A stretch of DNA of 64,000 nt from JAIBJN01 sp963802795 (lineage in GTDB: Bacteria > Actinomycetota > Thermoleophilia > Gaiellales > Gaiellaceae). Location: positions 124,001-188,000 of the forward strand of contig CAWDJV010000005.1 of the NCBI GenBank assembly GCA_963802795.1. Direction: 5' to 3'. This document shows, piece by piece, positions 42,896 to 51,339 of this stretch. Made by a program: the position numbers and the translations under genes. Below the pieces are notes generated by a model. The model saw nothing but the letters and a program-made list of their open reading frames with translations. It searched no databases and had not been told where the DNA came from. The first letter of the stretch is position 1; every line of letters begins with the position of its first letter.

Positions 42896-44359
42896 CTAGG
42901 GATCGCGCTTGTCGTGCGTGACGGCGCGGAGGGCGTTGACGACGCCCTTGCCGAAGAAGCTCGTCTGGCTCCCGCTCGTGACGCAGCGCGCGTCTCCGAC
43001 GGGGCACGGAAGGGGATCCGCCGTCTGGCGCAGGATCAGCGAGACGCGATCGGGGTCGAGCCCGGCGCCTCCGCCCCACCACCAGCGCTTCTGGCCGAAC
43101 TCGCTGACGACGAGAGCCGCGACGCCGCTCGCCTGCGCGGTCGCCTGGGACGTCCCCGCGAAGAAGCGGTAGAACGCCGCGTCGGAGCCCTCGCACGGAT
43201 CGCAGAGGAGCCGCGGAACCTGCATGGAGGCAGGCCAGGGGCCGAGGATGAGGCCGGCGGGGGGCGTGCCCTGCAGGAAGTCGCCGCCGGGGGCCGCGAG
43301 GTCGACCTTGCCGAGGCCGTAGTTCGAGGGCGGCCCGGCTGCGAGCCCGTCGTCGAGCCCGATGGAGGAGACCGTGAGGACGCCCGGCAGGCCGCTCGGA
43401 AGGCGCTTGCAGCCCTCGAGCGCGGGGTCGGCGAGGTCGAGGCCGTTGTTCCCGGCCGAGGCGAGCACGGAGACGTTGCGCTTGCCCGCGTACTCGACGG
43501 CTCGCGTGACCGCCTTGACAATCGTGCGCTGGCTCGGGTCGGTTCGGCAGAAGGAGGTCGTCCCGCCCGAGAGGGCGCTGTCCACCGAGTAGCTGTTGTT
43601 CGCGACGTCGACGCCGTGCTCGGCCGCCCACACGAAGGAGCAGATCACGGCATCGGCGAGGAAGAGGTCGCTCGTTCCCACCCGCGTGCTCGCCTTGATG
43701 ACGGCCAGCTTGACCTTCGGCGCGATGCCGACGATGCCGCGGCCATTGGCCTCGGCGGCGATGACGCCGGCGACATTCGTCCCATGGCCCGAGTCGTCGT
43801 TCCACGAGGCCGGGTCTCGGTTGGGGACGCCGCCGACGCAGGAGACGCTCTTCGAGGAATCGACGTTGTCGTCGAGATCGGGATGCGAGGCGTCGGCGCC
43901 CGTGTCGATGACGCCCACGAGGACCTTCGGGCTGCCGCCCGTCACCGCGTGCGCCTCGGGCGACTTGATGCGCTTCGCCCACCACTGGAGCGGCGAGAAC
44001 GTGTCAGCGTCGGCGACGGGCTCGTTCGGGAGCCCTGGCTCATCGCCCCACCAGCCGCTTCCGGAGGGCGTGGCCACGACGCTGCCCGTCGCCGCGACGC
44101 CCTCGACGGAGCGGTTCTTCGACAGCGCGGTCACGAAGGCAGGATCGGTCGAGTCGGCGATGACGACACCGATCTGCGGGTAGGACGCGGTGATCGAGCC
44201 GCCCGCCCGCTCGACATCCGACTTGGCGCCCCAGACGCCCCAGCCGTGCTCGGGATACAGAACGACGTAGCGCTCGGCAGCCGCCGGCCCTGCGAGGGCA
44301 AGCGCGGCTGCAGCTGCCACGAGCAGCACGACGAATCGAATCGACGTAGATCGCCGCAA
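42896..44359 (-). CDS. secreted subtilisin-like serine protease (S8)
   Basis: I start the 487-residue protein at the TTG at 44357-44359, which directly gives a signal peptide (MRRSTSIRFVVLLVAAAAAL to GPAAA); the frame is open to 44449, with an ATG at 44419. The catalytic triad is visible: Asp in VIDTGADASHPD near residue 150, His in SGHGTNVAGVI near residue 190 and Ser in AGTSQATAQASG near residue 402. A prodomain-like stretch of about 110 residues follows the signal. It is the last gene of a same-strand run with the Mau-like genes, so it may process an exported partner; that is inference. Confidence 0.85.
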   Translation of the reverse strand: MRRSTSIRFVVLLVAAAAALALAGPAAAERYVVLYPEHGWGVWGAKSDVERAGGSITASYPQIGVVIADSTDPAFVTALSKNRSVEGVAATGSVVATPSGSGWWGDEPGLPNEPVADADTFSPLQWWAKRIKSPEAHAVTGGSPKVLVGVIDTGADASHPDLDDNVDSSKSVSCVGGVPNRDPASWNDDSGHGTNVAGVIAAEANGRGIVGIAPKVKLAVIKASTRVGTSDLFLADAVICSFVWAAEHGVDVANNSYSVDSALSGGTTSFCRTDPSQRTIVKAVTRAVEYAGKRNVSVLASAGNNGLDLADPALEGCKRLPSGLPGVLTVSSIGLDDGLAAGPPSNYGLGKVDLAAPGGDFLQGTPPAGLILGPWPASMQVPRLLCDPCEGSDAAFYRFFAGTSQATAQASGVAALVVSEFGQKRWWWGGGAGLDPDRVSLILRQTADPLPCPVGDARCVTSGSQTSFFGKGVVNALRAVTHDKRDP

Positions 44360-44440
44360 TCTTCTCCCGGTTTGGTGCTCTATCCGACGGGGCGCAGATG
44401 CGCCCGTTACGCGCACCATAGGCACGGAGACCCGTTTCGC

Positions 44441-44458
44441 CTCCCCCAACCGGGGGAG
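44441..44458 (-). terminator. hairpin after the Mau-like propeller gene
   Basis: Seven-bp stem CTCCCCC/GGGGGAG with a 4-base loop. It lies just downstream of the stop at 44462 that the propeller gene reaches after frame correction, which supports that end. Confidence 0.5.
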
Positions 44459-44461
44459 TCT

Positions 44462-45758
44462 CTAGCAGGAGCGCTTGTGGATCTCCGCGGCCCCGGACGC
44501 GATCGTCCAGCGCGTCGTGTAACACGCGTTCGGGCCCCGGCTCGTCGTCCAGTAGCTCACTCGCGCGACTTCTAACCGTCGCCAGAACCCTGCGCTTGCT
44601 CGAGCCGATCCGCCCCTGCTTCAGTCTCGTGACGCCGGAACGCGCGTCCACCCAGATCACGTTCCGATAGTGGAGGGAGGGAGCACTGAGTCGCCCGATT
44701 CTCGTCTGCGCGACCGTTTGCCTGGCGCCGTTCCAGAGCCTCAGCACCTTGATCCGCGATCGCTTTCGACTGACGGTGTTCCAGGCGAGGCGCCCGTGTC
44801 GGAGCGAGGGACGCCCGAGGTCGGTGCTCGGACGGACGGACGCAATCACGTCCATGTTCCCTGTCTGGAAGTTACGCAGGATCAGCCGCCTCCGATTGGA
44901 GTCACGACGGACGTAGGCAATCCTCGGCCAGTCGAGCGCCGGCCGCCTCGCGCCGCGGTTCGCGAGGCGGGCGACCTGCGCCCCGTTACGCCAGCGCACG
45001 ACCCGGATCCCCCGGGAATCCACGTAGGCCAGGTACCGCCCCGAGAGGGCAGGTTGCGAAGCGTTGCGGAAGACCACGTCCGGCCCCGACGGAGGCCTGA
45101 CGACCACGACCCCTGACTGCCTCGCGAAGGCGACTACGTGCCCGCTCGCCGAAGGGTCGAGGGCCGCTCTGGCGACGCGCCCCCCACCCGCGGCCGGTGC
45201 CAGCGCGAGCAGGATCCCGCAGACGACGAGCGCGATCGCGTTGGCCCGCAGCAGCGTCCGGCGCCGGCCCGTGAGGCGCTCGACGGCGGCACTCGGGTCG
45301 CCCGCGCGGCGGCGTGGCCAGACGACCATGAGCGCCCTCCCGGCGCCATAAAGGGAGAAGCAGAGCGCCGCCGGAAGCGGGCGCGCGAGCGCGAGCGCAG
45401 CGGCGCACGCTACCCAGAACGTCGAAACCGGCTGGAAGGTGAACATTCCGGCCCCGAGCCCGGCGCCGTACCCCGTGGCCCAGACGGGCAGCGGCAGCTC
45501 GAAGCGCCACCGCTCGGGTACCTGGCGGCGAGCCTGTGGGAGCGGGAAGCGGAGCAGGCCGGCCTCGCGGGCCGCCGCGACGAGGGCGACGGCCGCGGCG
45601 ACGAGCACCGCCCGCTCGGCGCCCAGTGCCCCGCCCACGAAGCCGAGCGCGAGCCCGACCGTCGCCGCCGCGGCAACGGCGCTCCCCGCGAAGAGGGCCT
45701 GGGCGAGTACTTGGCGCTTCCGGCTCCCGCACACGGCGGGAGTGAAGGTCTCGAGCAT
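44462..45758 (-). CDS. membrane domain fused to a beta-propeller (MauF/MauB-like), frameshifted
   Basis: ATG at 45756-45758 with GAGGG upstream. Residues 1-200 hold about five hydrophobic segments, and residues 200-400 form propeller-like repeats (ALDPSASGHVVAFARQ, PALSGRYLAYVDSRGIRVVRW, PSLRHGRLAWNTVSR, PSLHYRNVIWVDARSG). In the original frame the ORF would run 410 bases into the subtilase gene on the same strand. Removing one base of AGAAGTC near 44567-44573 gives VARVSYWTTSRG and a stop at 44462 followed by a hairpin. The likely true protein is about 431 residues. The domain pair recalls MauF (membrane) plus MauB (propeller), but homology is unproven. Confidence 0.65.
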
Positions 45759-45829
45759 CGAAAGCCCTCAGGGCGACCAGGCGCCGGAGACCCCTGCTAC
45801 GAGCGCGGCGAGGGCGACGCCGACTTCGA

Positions 45830-46438
45830 TCAGCACGGCAGCCCCGTGTCGTAGTACATGACGCAGTAGACGCGCCGGCCGCCCCAGCAATAGCCCGTGA
45901 GCGACGCGTCGCCGTTGATCCGCCGCCGGCTGAACGAGCAGCAGTCGACGAGCTTGCGGATCTGCCCGCCGCAACAGCGAAACCACGACCCCTGCAGGCG
46001 CAGGTCCGTCAAGCCCTTCGTCTCGCGCGTCCAGTCTTCGCAGACACGCGTGCGCGGGCCGCGCGGGACGATGCTTCCGTCAGGCCCGCGCAGGCGGTTT
46101 CCCTTCCCGTCGAGCGCGTAGCCTGCCGAGTCCACCAACCGGCCGAGGTTGTCGATCGGCCTCCCCGACGACGGATGGAGCGGATAGCCCTTCCGGTCGA
46201 TTCGCGCCAGGGGCGGATACGGGCTCGGGCACGAGCCGGTCGTCCAGATGTGCCCGCAGAGATGAAAAGCCTCGGCCTCGTCCGGCTTCACGGCCGCGGC
46301 GACGGCGGATCCACCGGCTACCGCGAGGGCGGCGGCCCCCAGCCGGCCGAGGAACGAGCGCCGCGTCGTCGACTCCGCGAGCTTCGCCGAGAGCCGCTCG
46401 ACCCTGCGGTCGAGGCGCGAGATCTCAGGCTGCTGCAT
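45830..46438 (-). CDS. Tat-exported cysteine-rich protein (MauA-like)
   Basis: A 202-residue protein. Residues 1-50 form a long twin-arginine signal (TTRRSFLGRLG, RR at 26-27, then an Ala-rich core). The mature part has ten cysteines: CGH, GSC, RVC, FRCCGG, VDCCS, GYCW, VYC and a C-terminal Cys. This suggests five disulphides. Four tryptophans lie close to cysteines. The export mode, size and many disulphides resemble the methylamine dehydrogenase light chain MauA, and the upstream gene encodes a MauE/thioredoxin fusion that could form the disulphides. Direct homology to MauA is weak by eye, so this may be a new family. Confidence 0.7.
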   Translation of the reverse strand: MQQPEISRLDRRVERLSAKLAESTTRRSFLGRLGAAALAVAGGSAVAAAVKPDEAEAFHLCGHIWTTGSCPSPYPPLARIDRKGYPLHPSSGRPIDNLGRLVDSAGYALDGKGNRLRGPDGSIVPRGPRTRVCEDWTRETKGLTDLRLQGSWFRCCGGQIRKLVDCCSFSRRRINGDASLTGYCWGGRRVYCVMYYDTGLPC

Positions 46439-47303
46439 GGACCCTCGCCCGCCCCGTGTCGAGGAGGCTCTCGAGCTCCTCCAGCGTGTTCACCGTTCCC
46501 TTGGCGACGACAACGCCCTCGACGACGTGGACGACGAACGGGGTCCCTGGCACGTTCCAGAGCTTGAAGGCCTCCTCCTCCTGCTCCTCCTCGACGACGC
46601 GAACGGCGAGGCCCTGGCGCGCGAGGGCCGCAACGCCTGCGCCGAGCTGCCGGCAGAGGCGGCAGGTCGTCGAGAAGAAGAAGACGACCTCGGCCCGCCT
46701 GCCTCGAAGACCGTCGAGCTCGGGGGCGCGGGAGCCCAGCTCCGGGCCTTCCTCGGCGATCTCGAACGGCACCCGTGGGCCGATGCGGAGGGTGAGCACG
46801 CCCACCTGGCGGTAGAGCGCGAGCACGAGCAGTGTCAGGCCGATGACCGCGAGGCTGAGCACGACGAGCGCGCCCACCATCAGCGTGTCGGCCGACACCG
46901 AGAGGTCGATCCGTCCTCCGAAGGCGGCGAGCAGGGCAAGCGCCGTGAAGCCCCCCGCCCGCAGGAGGAGGTGAGTCGTGCGCCCCTCCGAAGCGCCGAA
47001 GCAGCCGCAGCGCAGCCGTTCGACGCCGCGCAGCCAGGCAAAGGCGAGCGCTGCCACGAAGACGACGCCGAGTGCGACGGCGGCATAGGCGCTGGCGGGG
47101 AGAGCAAGGCCGAAGAGGAGCAGGAGGCCGACGACTCCCTCCGTGACCATGACCGTCCACGCGACCGACTCGGCGTAGCGGACGGGCACGCCGTAGGCGG
47201 CGAGCCAGTCGGGCAGGTCGTTCCGACGGTATGCCTTGGCGGCCGCCGCCCACAGCAGCAGGACGGCGACGACGATCCGGGCGAGGGTCGACACCTCCAG
47301 CAC
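46425..47303 (-). CDS. MauE-like membrane protein fused to a thioredoxin domain
   Basis: A 292-residue protein starting at a GTG. The first 170 residues are a MauE/DoxX-type four- to five-helix domain with the redox motif RCGCFGAS near residue 102. The last 120 residues form a thioredoxin-like domain with STTCRLCRQL (CxxC near residue 216) and the cis-Pro segment VPGTPFVV. In mau clusters MauE and MauD are separate and help MauA form disulphides; here they appear joined. Its end overlaps the Tat protein start by 14 bases, so they are translated together. Confidence 0.8.
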   Translation of the reverse strand: MLEVSTLARIVVAVLLLWAAAAKAYRRNDLPDWLAAYGVPVRYAESVAWTVMVTEGVVGLLLLFGLALPASAYAAVALGVVFVAALAFAWLRGVERLRCGCFGASEGRTTHLLLRAGGFTALALLAAFGGRIDLSVSADTLMVGALVVLSLAVIGLTLLVLALYRQVGVLTLRIGPRVPFEIAEEGPELGSRAPELDGLRGRRAEVVFFFSTTCRLCRQLGAGVAALARQGLAVRVVEEEQEEEAFKLWNVPGTPFVVHVVEGVVVAKGTVNTLEELESLLDTGRARVHAAA

Positions 47304-47458
47304 TGTAGGAGCTAATCGGCCCGCCTGCGCAGGTACGGGAGCGTTTTCAACGAATCCTCATGAACCGGCTTCGATCCTGAACCGCTGCTCGTCTAGGGTT
47401 CTCCTACGGTGCGCAAGTCCCTCCAAACGCTACCCGGAGGCTCCGCCGGAGGACTCGA

Positions 47459-47908
47459 GTGAGCGGCCGTCCGAGGCTCGTGGGCTTGAATCACGTCGCG
47501 CTCGAGGTCGGCGACGTCGACGAAGCGCTCGCGTTCTACAGCGGCATCTTCGACGTCGAGCTCCGCGGCCGCACCCGCGGCATGGCCTTCGTGGACATGG
47601 GCGACCAGTTCCTCGCCCTCGGCGAGGGCCGCACGCAGGAGCCCGACGACCATCGCCACTTCGGGCTCGTCGTGGACTCGAAGGATGCCGCCCGTCACGC
47701 GCTCGAGGAGGCAGGCGTCGACATCCTCCCCGGCCGCGGCCTCGACTTCCTCGACCCCTGGGGCAACCGGGTGCAGATCGTCGAGTACGCCGACATCCAG
47801 TTTGCGAAGGCGCCGGAAGTGCTCGAGGGCATGGGGCTCCAAGACCTCGAGAAGTCGGAGCGGGCGCTCGAGGAGCTGCGGGCGAAGGGCCTCGCACCCG
47901 ATCGGTGA
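47459..47908 (+). CDS. VOC-family (glyoxalase-fold) protein
   Basis: A 149-residue VOC module with LNHVALEVGDVDEALAFYSG at the start, GMAFVDMGDQFLAL near residue 40, HFGLVVDSKDAARHAL near residue 65 and DFLDPWGNRVQIVEY near residue 98, giving the usual His/Glu metal positions. GGAGG lies 6 bases before the GTG. A 17-codon GTG-started mini-ORF (47409-47462) ends in a GTGA overlap with this start. Substrate unknown. Confidence 0.82.
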   Translation: MSGRPRLVGLNHVALEVGDVDEALAFYSGIFDVELRGRTRGMAFVDMGDQFLALGEGRTQEPDDHRHFGLVVDSKDAARHALEEAGVDILPGRGLDFLDPWGNRVQIVEYADIQFAKAPEVLEGMGLQDLEKSERALEELRAKGLAPDR

Positions 47909-47985
47909 GCGCGGGCCGAGCAACAGCCTGTTACTTGGCTACGCTCCGCCGCTAAGGTGTCGGAAAGGCCACGTTCGCAATTCGT

Positions 47986-48501
47986 TTGAGTACGCACGTA
48001 TCCACTCACGACGGGTCGCCCACCCAGTTCGTGCCCGAGACCGCGCGGCTCGAGGCCTGGGTGCGCTTCCTGCGGGCCCATGCGGCCCTGACGCGCGACC
48101 TTTCCGCCGATCTCGTCGCAGAGCACGGCCTCACCATCAACGACTACGAGGTCCTCCTCTACCTCGCGCGCTCGCCGGAGAGGATGCTGCGGCGCGTCGA
48201 CCTTGCCGAGCGGGTGCTCCTCACGGCGTCCGGCATCACGCGCCTCCTCGAGGGCCTCGAGCGCGCCGGCCTGGTCGAGCGGGCCGACTCGGAGTCGGAC
48301 CGGCGCGTCGTCTATGCGAAGCTGACGCCGGCCGGAGCTCGGAAGCTGCGCGAGGCGTCGCGGACGCACCTCTCCGGGATCGACCAGCTCTTCACCGGGC
48401 ACTTCTCGGAGGAGGAGCTCGCGACGCTTTCCTCGCTCCTCGCACGGCTTCCCGGCGGAGCCGGCGCGGTGGACGAGAACGCGTGCACCGGCGAAGACTG
48501 A
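47986..48501 (+). CDS. MarR-family transcriptional regulator
   Basis: A 171-residue winged-helix repressor type. Helix-turn-helix segment RRVDLAERVLLTASGITRLLEGLERAGLVER lies near residues 68-98 and the wing SDRRVVYAKLTPAG near residue 104. Dimerisation helices flank it. The start is a TTG. It lies between a VOC gene and trpB2, and could respond to phenolic or aromatic ligands as is common in the family. No strong operator is visible next to it. Confidence 0.88.
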   Translation: MSTHVSTHDGSPTQFVPETARLEAWVRFLRAHAALTRDLSADLVAEHGLTINDYEVLLYLARSPERMLRRVDLAERVLLTASGITRLLEGLERAGLVERADSESDRRVVYAKLTPAGARKLREASRTHLSGIDQLFTGHFSEEELATLSSLLARLPGGAGAVDENACTGED

Positions 48502-48520
48502 CCGGAGCTTCCCGACTGGT

Positions 48521-48526
48521 TATGCT
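48521..48526 (+). promoter_or_regulatory. -10 hexamer of the trpB2 gene
   Basis: TATGCT ends 9 bases before the GTG at 48536. CTGACC at 48498-48503 gives a 17-base spacer and is the best -35 match in the set. Confidence 0.6.
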
Positions 48527-48535
48527 CGCTCCCTC

Positions 48536-49906
48536 GTGAGCGAGACGAAGATCACGCTGCCCGAGAGCGCGATCCCGGCGCGCTGGTACAACATTCAGGC
48601 GGACATGCCGAGCCGGCCGCAGCCGGTTCTGCACCCGGGGACCGGCGAGCCCGTCGGCCCCGACGACCTCGCCCCGCTCTTCCCGATGGACCTCATCCTC
48701 CAGGAGGTCTCCGAGGAGGCGGAGATCCCCATCCCGGAGCCGATTCGGGACGTCTATCGCCTCTGGCGGCCGACGCCGCTCTACCGCGCTCGGCGCTTCG
48801 AGGCCGAGCTGGGGACCCGCTCGCGGATCTTCTACAAGTACGAAGGCGTCAGCCCGGCCGGCAGCCACAAGCCGAACACGGCGGTCGCGCAGGCGTACTA
48901 CGTGAAGGAGTCGGGCCGCACGCGGATCTCGACCGAGACCGGCGCCGGGCAGTGGGGAAGCGCCCTCGCCCTCGCGGCCCAGCTCTTCGGCCTCGAGTGC
49001 AAGGTCTACATGGTCAAGGTTTCCTACGACCAGAAGCCGTACCGGCGCTCGATGATGGAGGCCTGGGGCGCGACCGTCGTTGCGAGCCCCTCCGAGGACA
49101 CCGGGTCGGGGCGCGCGATCCTCGAGGCGAGCCCCGAGTCGCCGGGCAGCCTCGGGATCGCCATCTCGGAAGCCGTGGAGGACGCGGCCCAGCGCGAGGA
49201 CACCGCCTACTCGCTCGGCAGCGTCCTCAACCACGTGCTCATGCACCAGACGGTGATCGGCCAGGAGGCGCTCGCGCAGATGGAGCTCGCAGGCGCGTTT
49301 CCCGACCTCGTCGTCGGCTGCGTCGGCGGCGGCTCGAATTTCGCGGGCCTCGCCTTCCCCTTCCTGCGCGAGAAGATCGCCGGACGGGAGATCGACGTGC
49401 TGGCCTGCGAGCCCGCCGCCTGCCCGACGTTGACCCGCGGCCCGTTCGCCTACGACTTCGGCGACACCGCTCAGCTGACGCCGCTCGTTCCCATGCACAC
49501 GCTCGGCCACGACTTCGTTCCGCCCGGGATCCACGCCGGCGGGCTCCGCTACCACGGGATGGCGCCTCTCGTCTCGCAGCTCGTCCTCGACGGGCTCGTG
49601 CGCGCCGAGGCATACGGTCAGACGGACGTCTTCGGCTCGGCGGTCCGCTTCGCCCGCTGCGAGGGGATCATCCCGGCGCCCGAGGCCGCGCACGCCGTTC
49701 ACGGCGTCGTCGAGGCGGTCGCCCGCTCCGATGAGGAGGGCCGCGAGGGAACCATCCTCTTCAACCTCTCGGGCCACGGGCACTTCGACCTGGGCGCCTA
49801 CGACGCCTATCTCCGCGGGGAGCTCGAGGACTTCGAGCTTCCGGAGGACGAGATCGAGCGCGCCCTGGCCGCGATCGAGCCGCTCCCGAAGCCGGCGATC
49901 GCCTAG
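48536..49906 (+). CDS. tryptophan synthase beta-like protein (TrpB2 type)
   Basis: A 456-residue PLP enzyme. It carries the long TrpB2-type N-terminus (IPARWYNIQADMP), the PLP Lys in AGSHKPNTA near residue 112, ETGAGQWGSALALAA near residue 137, the GCVGGGSNFAGLAFPF phosphate loop near residue 260 and the C-terminal LFNLSGHGHFD. TrpB2 enzymes make tryptophan from indole and serine and often lack an associated TrpA; none is present here. Its stop shares bases with the convergent PH-domain gene. Confidence 0.92.
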   Translation: MSETKITLPESAIPARWYNIQADMPSRPQPVLHPGTGEPVGPDDLAPLFPMDLILQEVSEEAEIPIPEPIRDVYRLWRPTPLYRARRFEAELGTRSRIFYKYEGVSPAGSHKPNTAVAQAYYVKESGRTRISTETGAGQWGSALALAAQLFGLECKVYMVKVSYDQKPYRRSMMEAWGATVVASPSEDTGSGRAILEASPESPGSLGIAISEAVEDAAQREDTAYSLGSVLNHVLMHQTVIGQEALAQMELAGAFPDLVVGCVGGGSNFAGLAFPFLREKIAGREIDVLACEPAACPTLTRGPFAYDFGDTAQLTPLVPMHTLGHDFVPPGIHAGGLRYHGMAPLVSQLVLDGLVRAEAYGQTDVFGSAVRFARCEGIIPAPEAAHAVHGVVEAVARSDEEGREGTILFNLSGHGHFDLGAYDAYLRGELEDFELPEDEIERALAAIEPLPKPAIA

Positions 49907-51339
49907 TCCTCGAGGAGCGGCTCGAAGAGCAGCGGGCGAACGCGTCCCAGGAGGACAGCCGCCTGCTCCTCGCCGAGGTCGAGCGCGCGGCGAGAGCCGG
50001 CGCCCTGGCCGAGATGGACGGTCAGCGTGCAGAGCCCGGCGCGTCTCTGCCCGGGGGAGCTCCGGAGCTCGTAGGAGACGGCCGCCGCCGGGTCCACCTC
50101 CGACCAGCGGCGGCGGAGGCTGCCCTCCCGGAGCGCCAGCCGGCGCCCGTCGAAGGCGTGCCCGAGCTGCCGGTAGCGGTCGAGGGCGAGCGGCACCGCG
50201 ACCACGATGAGGGCGACGGCCAGGGGGACTCCCCAGAGAACGCCGAGGGCGAAGGCGACGACGAGGAGGACGACGAGAAGGGAGCCCGGAGCCGCCAGCG
50301 CCCGGACGAGCCGTCTCGACCGCGCCGCCGGCGGGTGCGGAGCAAGGGGAGCGGCCGGGTCCGGCGCGCCCGGGTCGACGGCGCCCACCAGCGCGGCGGC
50401 CGCATCCGAGCGGAGCACCGGCGCGAGCACCGTGCCCCCCGTCCGCCCCCGCAGGCCTGCGGCAATCGCGGTCACCGCGGCGAGCCCGAGCGGTCGCCGG
50501 AGCGGTGTGTCCCTCACGTCCGCTCCCCGGATCCGCTCTCGGTCGAGGTGCACGACGCGCCGTGTGAGCAGCCCACGCGACGCCGCGAGCCGCTCCCCCT
50601 CGTCGGTGAGCGTGAAGTCCCAATCGACGAGCAGCGAGCCGGCCGCGGCGACGACCAGGACGAGCGCAAGGGCGCCGAAGCCCAGCAGTCCGAGCGCCCA
50701 CGCGTCGGTGGGGAATCGGTCCGCGGAAGCCTCGGCGGCTCGCTCGGCGAATCCGCCCGGCAGGTCGTCGGCGATGTTGAAGAGGACCCCGACCACAGCG
50801 GCCGGGGCGAGGAGGTAGCGCATGCTCGTGACGCCGCCGAGCGCAAGCAGGCCAGGGGTCGCCCGGTAGAGCGGCTCGGCCTCGGCTGCGTCCTCGGCGG
50901 CGGGGCGCCCACCACGGAGGAGGGCCTCGCGAAGCGCCTCGGCCTGCTCGCGAGACACGGCGGCGAGCGAGAGCTCGGCCTGGGAGCCGCCGCCTGCGGC
51001 GGCTTCGACCTCGACCCGGACGAGGCCGAGCAGCCGATGCAGGAACGGCGCGGTCACGTCGACGCCTCGGACGCGGTCGAGTGGAATCATCCGCACCGAG
51101 CGGCTGAAGACGCCCGAACGAAGCTCGAGCCGCCCTCCCGCGACGCGATAGTGGAAGCGCCACCACGACAGAAGCGCGAGCGGCACGCCGACGAAGAGCG
51201 CCACGAGGAGGAGCGGGACGATCACCCTGGCCCCGGCGGAGAGAAGGAGCACGAGCGCGGGCAGGATGCTGGCCCCCACGAAGCGCCGGGCGAAGACGAG
51301 TACGGCGAGCGGATGCAGGCGCCCCCCGAGCTCGCTCAC
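49903..51339 (-). CDS. membrane protein with bacterial PH domains (YdbT-like)
   Basis: A 478-residue protein if it starts at the GTG at 51337-51339, preceded by GGAAGG and overlapping the upstream stop by GTGA. It has paired hydrophobic segments followed by bPH2-type modules, seen as RLELRSGVFSRSVRMIPLDRVRGVDV near residue 68 and ERLAASRGLLTRRVVHLDRERIRGADV near residue 242. A third, weaker module follows near residue 400. YdbS/YdbT pairs are widespread membrane proteins of uncertain role. It is encoded directly after the YdbS-like gene. Confidence 0.82.
   Translation of the reverse strand: MSELGGRLHPLAVLVFARRFVGASILPALVLLLSAGARVIVPLLLVALFVGVPLALLSWWRFHYRVAGGRLELRSGVFSRSVRMIPLDRVRGVDVTAPFLHRLLGLVRVEVEAAAGGGSQAELSLAAVSREQAEALREALLRGGRPAAEDAAEAEPLYRATPGLLALGGVTSMRYLLAPAAVVGVLFNIADDLPGGFAERAAEASADRFPTDAWALGLLGFGALALVLVVAAAGSLLVDWDFTLTDEGERLAASRGLLTRRVVHLDRERIRGADVRDTPLRRPLGLAAVTAIAAGLRGRTGGTVLAPVLRSDAAAALVGAVDPGAPDPAAPLAPHPPAARSRRLVRALAAPGSLLVVLLVVAFALGVLWGVPLAVALIVVAVPLALDRYRQLGHAFDGRRLALREGSLRRRWSEVDPAAAVSYELRSSPGQRRAGLCTLTVHLGQGAGSRRALDLGEEQAAVLLGRVRPLLFEPLLED

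Noticed and set aside
44040..44461. C-terminal 140 residues of the uncorrected propeller frame
   Set aside because: It overlaps the subtilase signal peptide and prodomain on the same strand; a one-base correction gives a sensible end instead.
47986..48010. TACGCACGTA palindrome as a MarR operator
   Set aside because: It lies inside the coding start of the MarR gene and is too short to be convincing.
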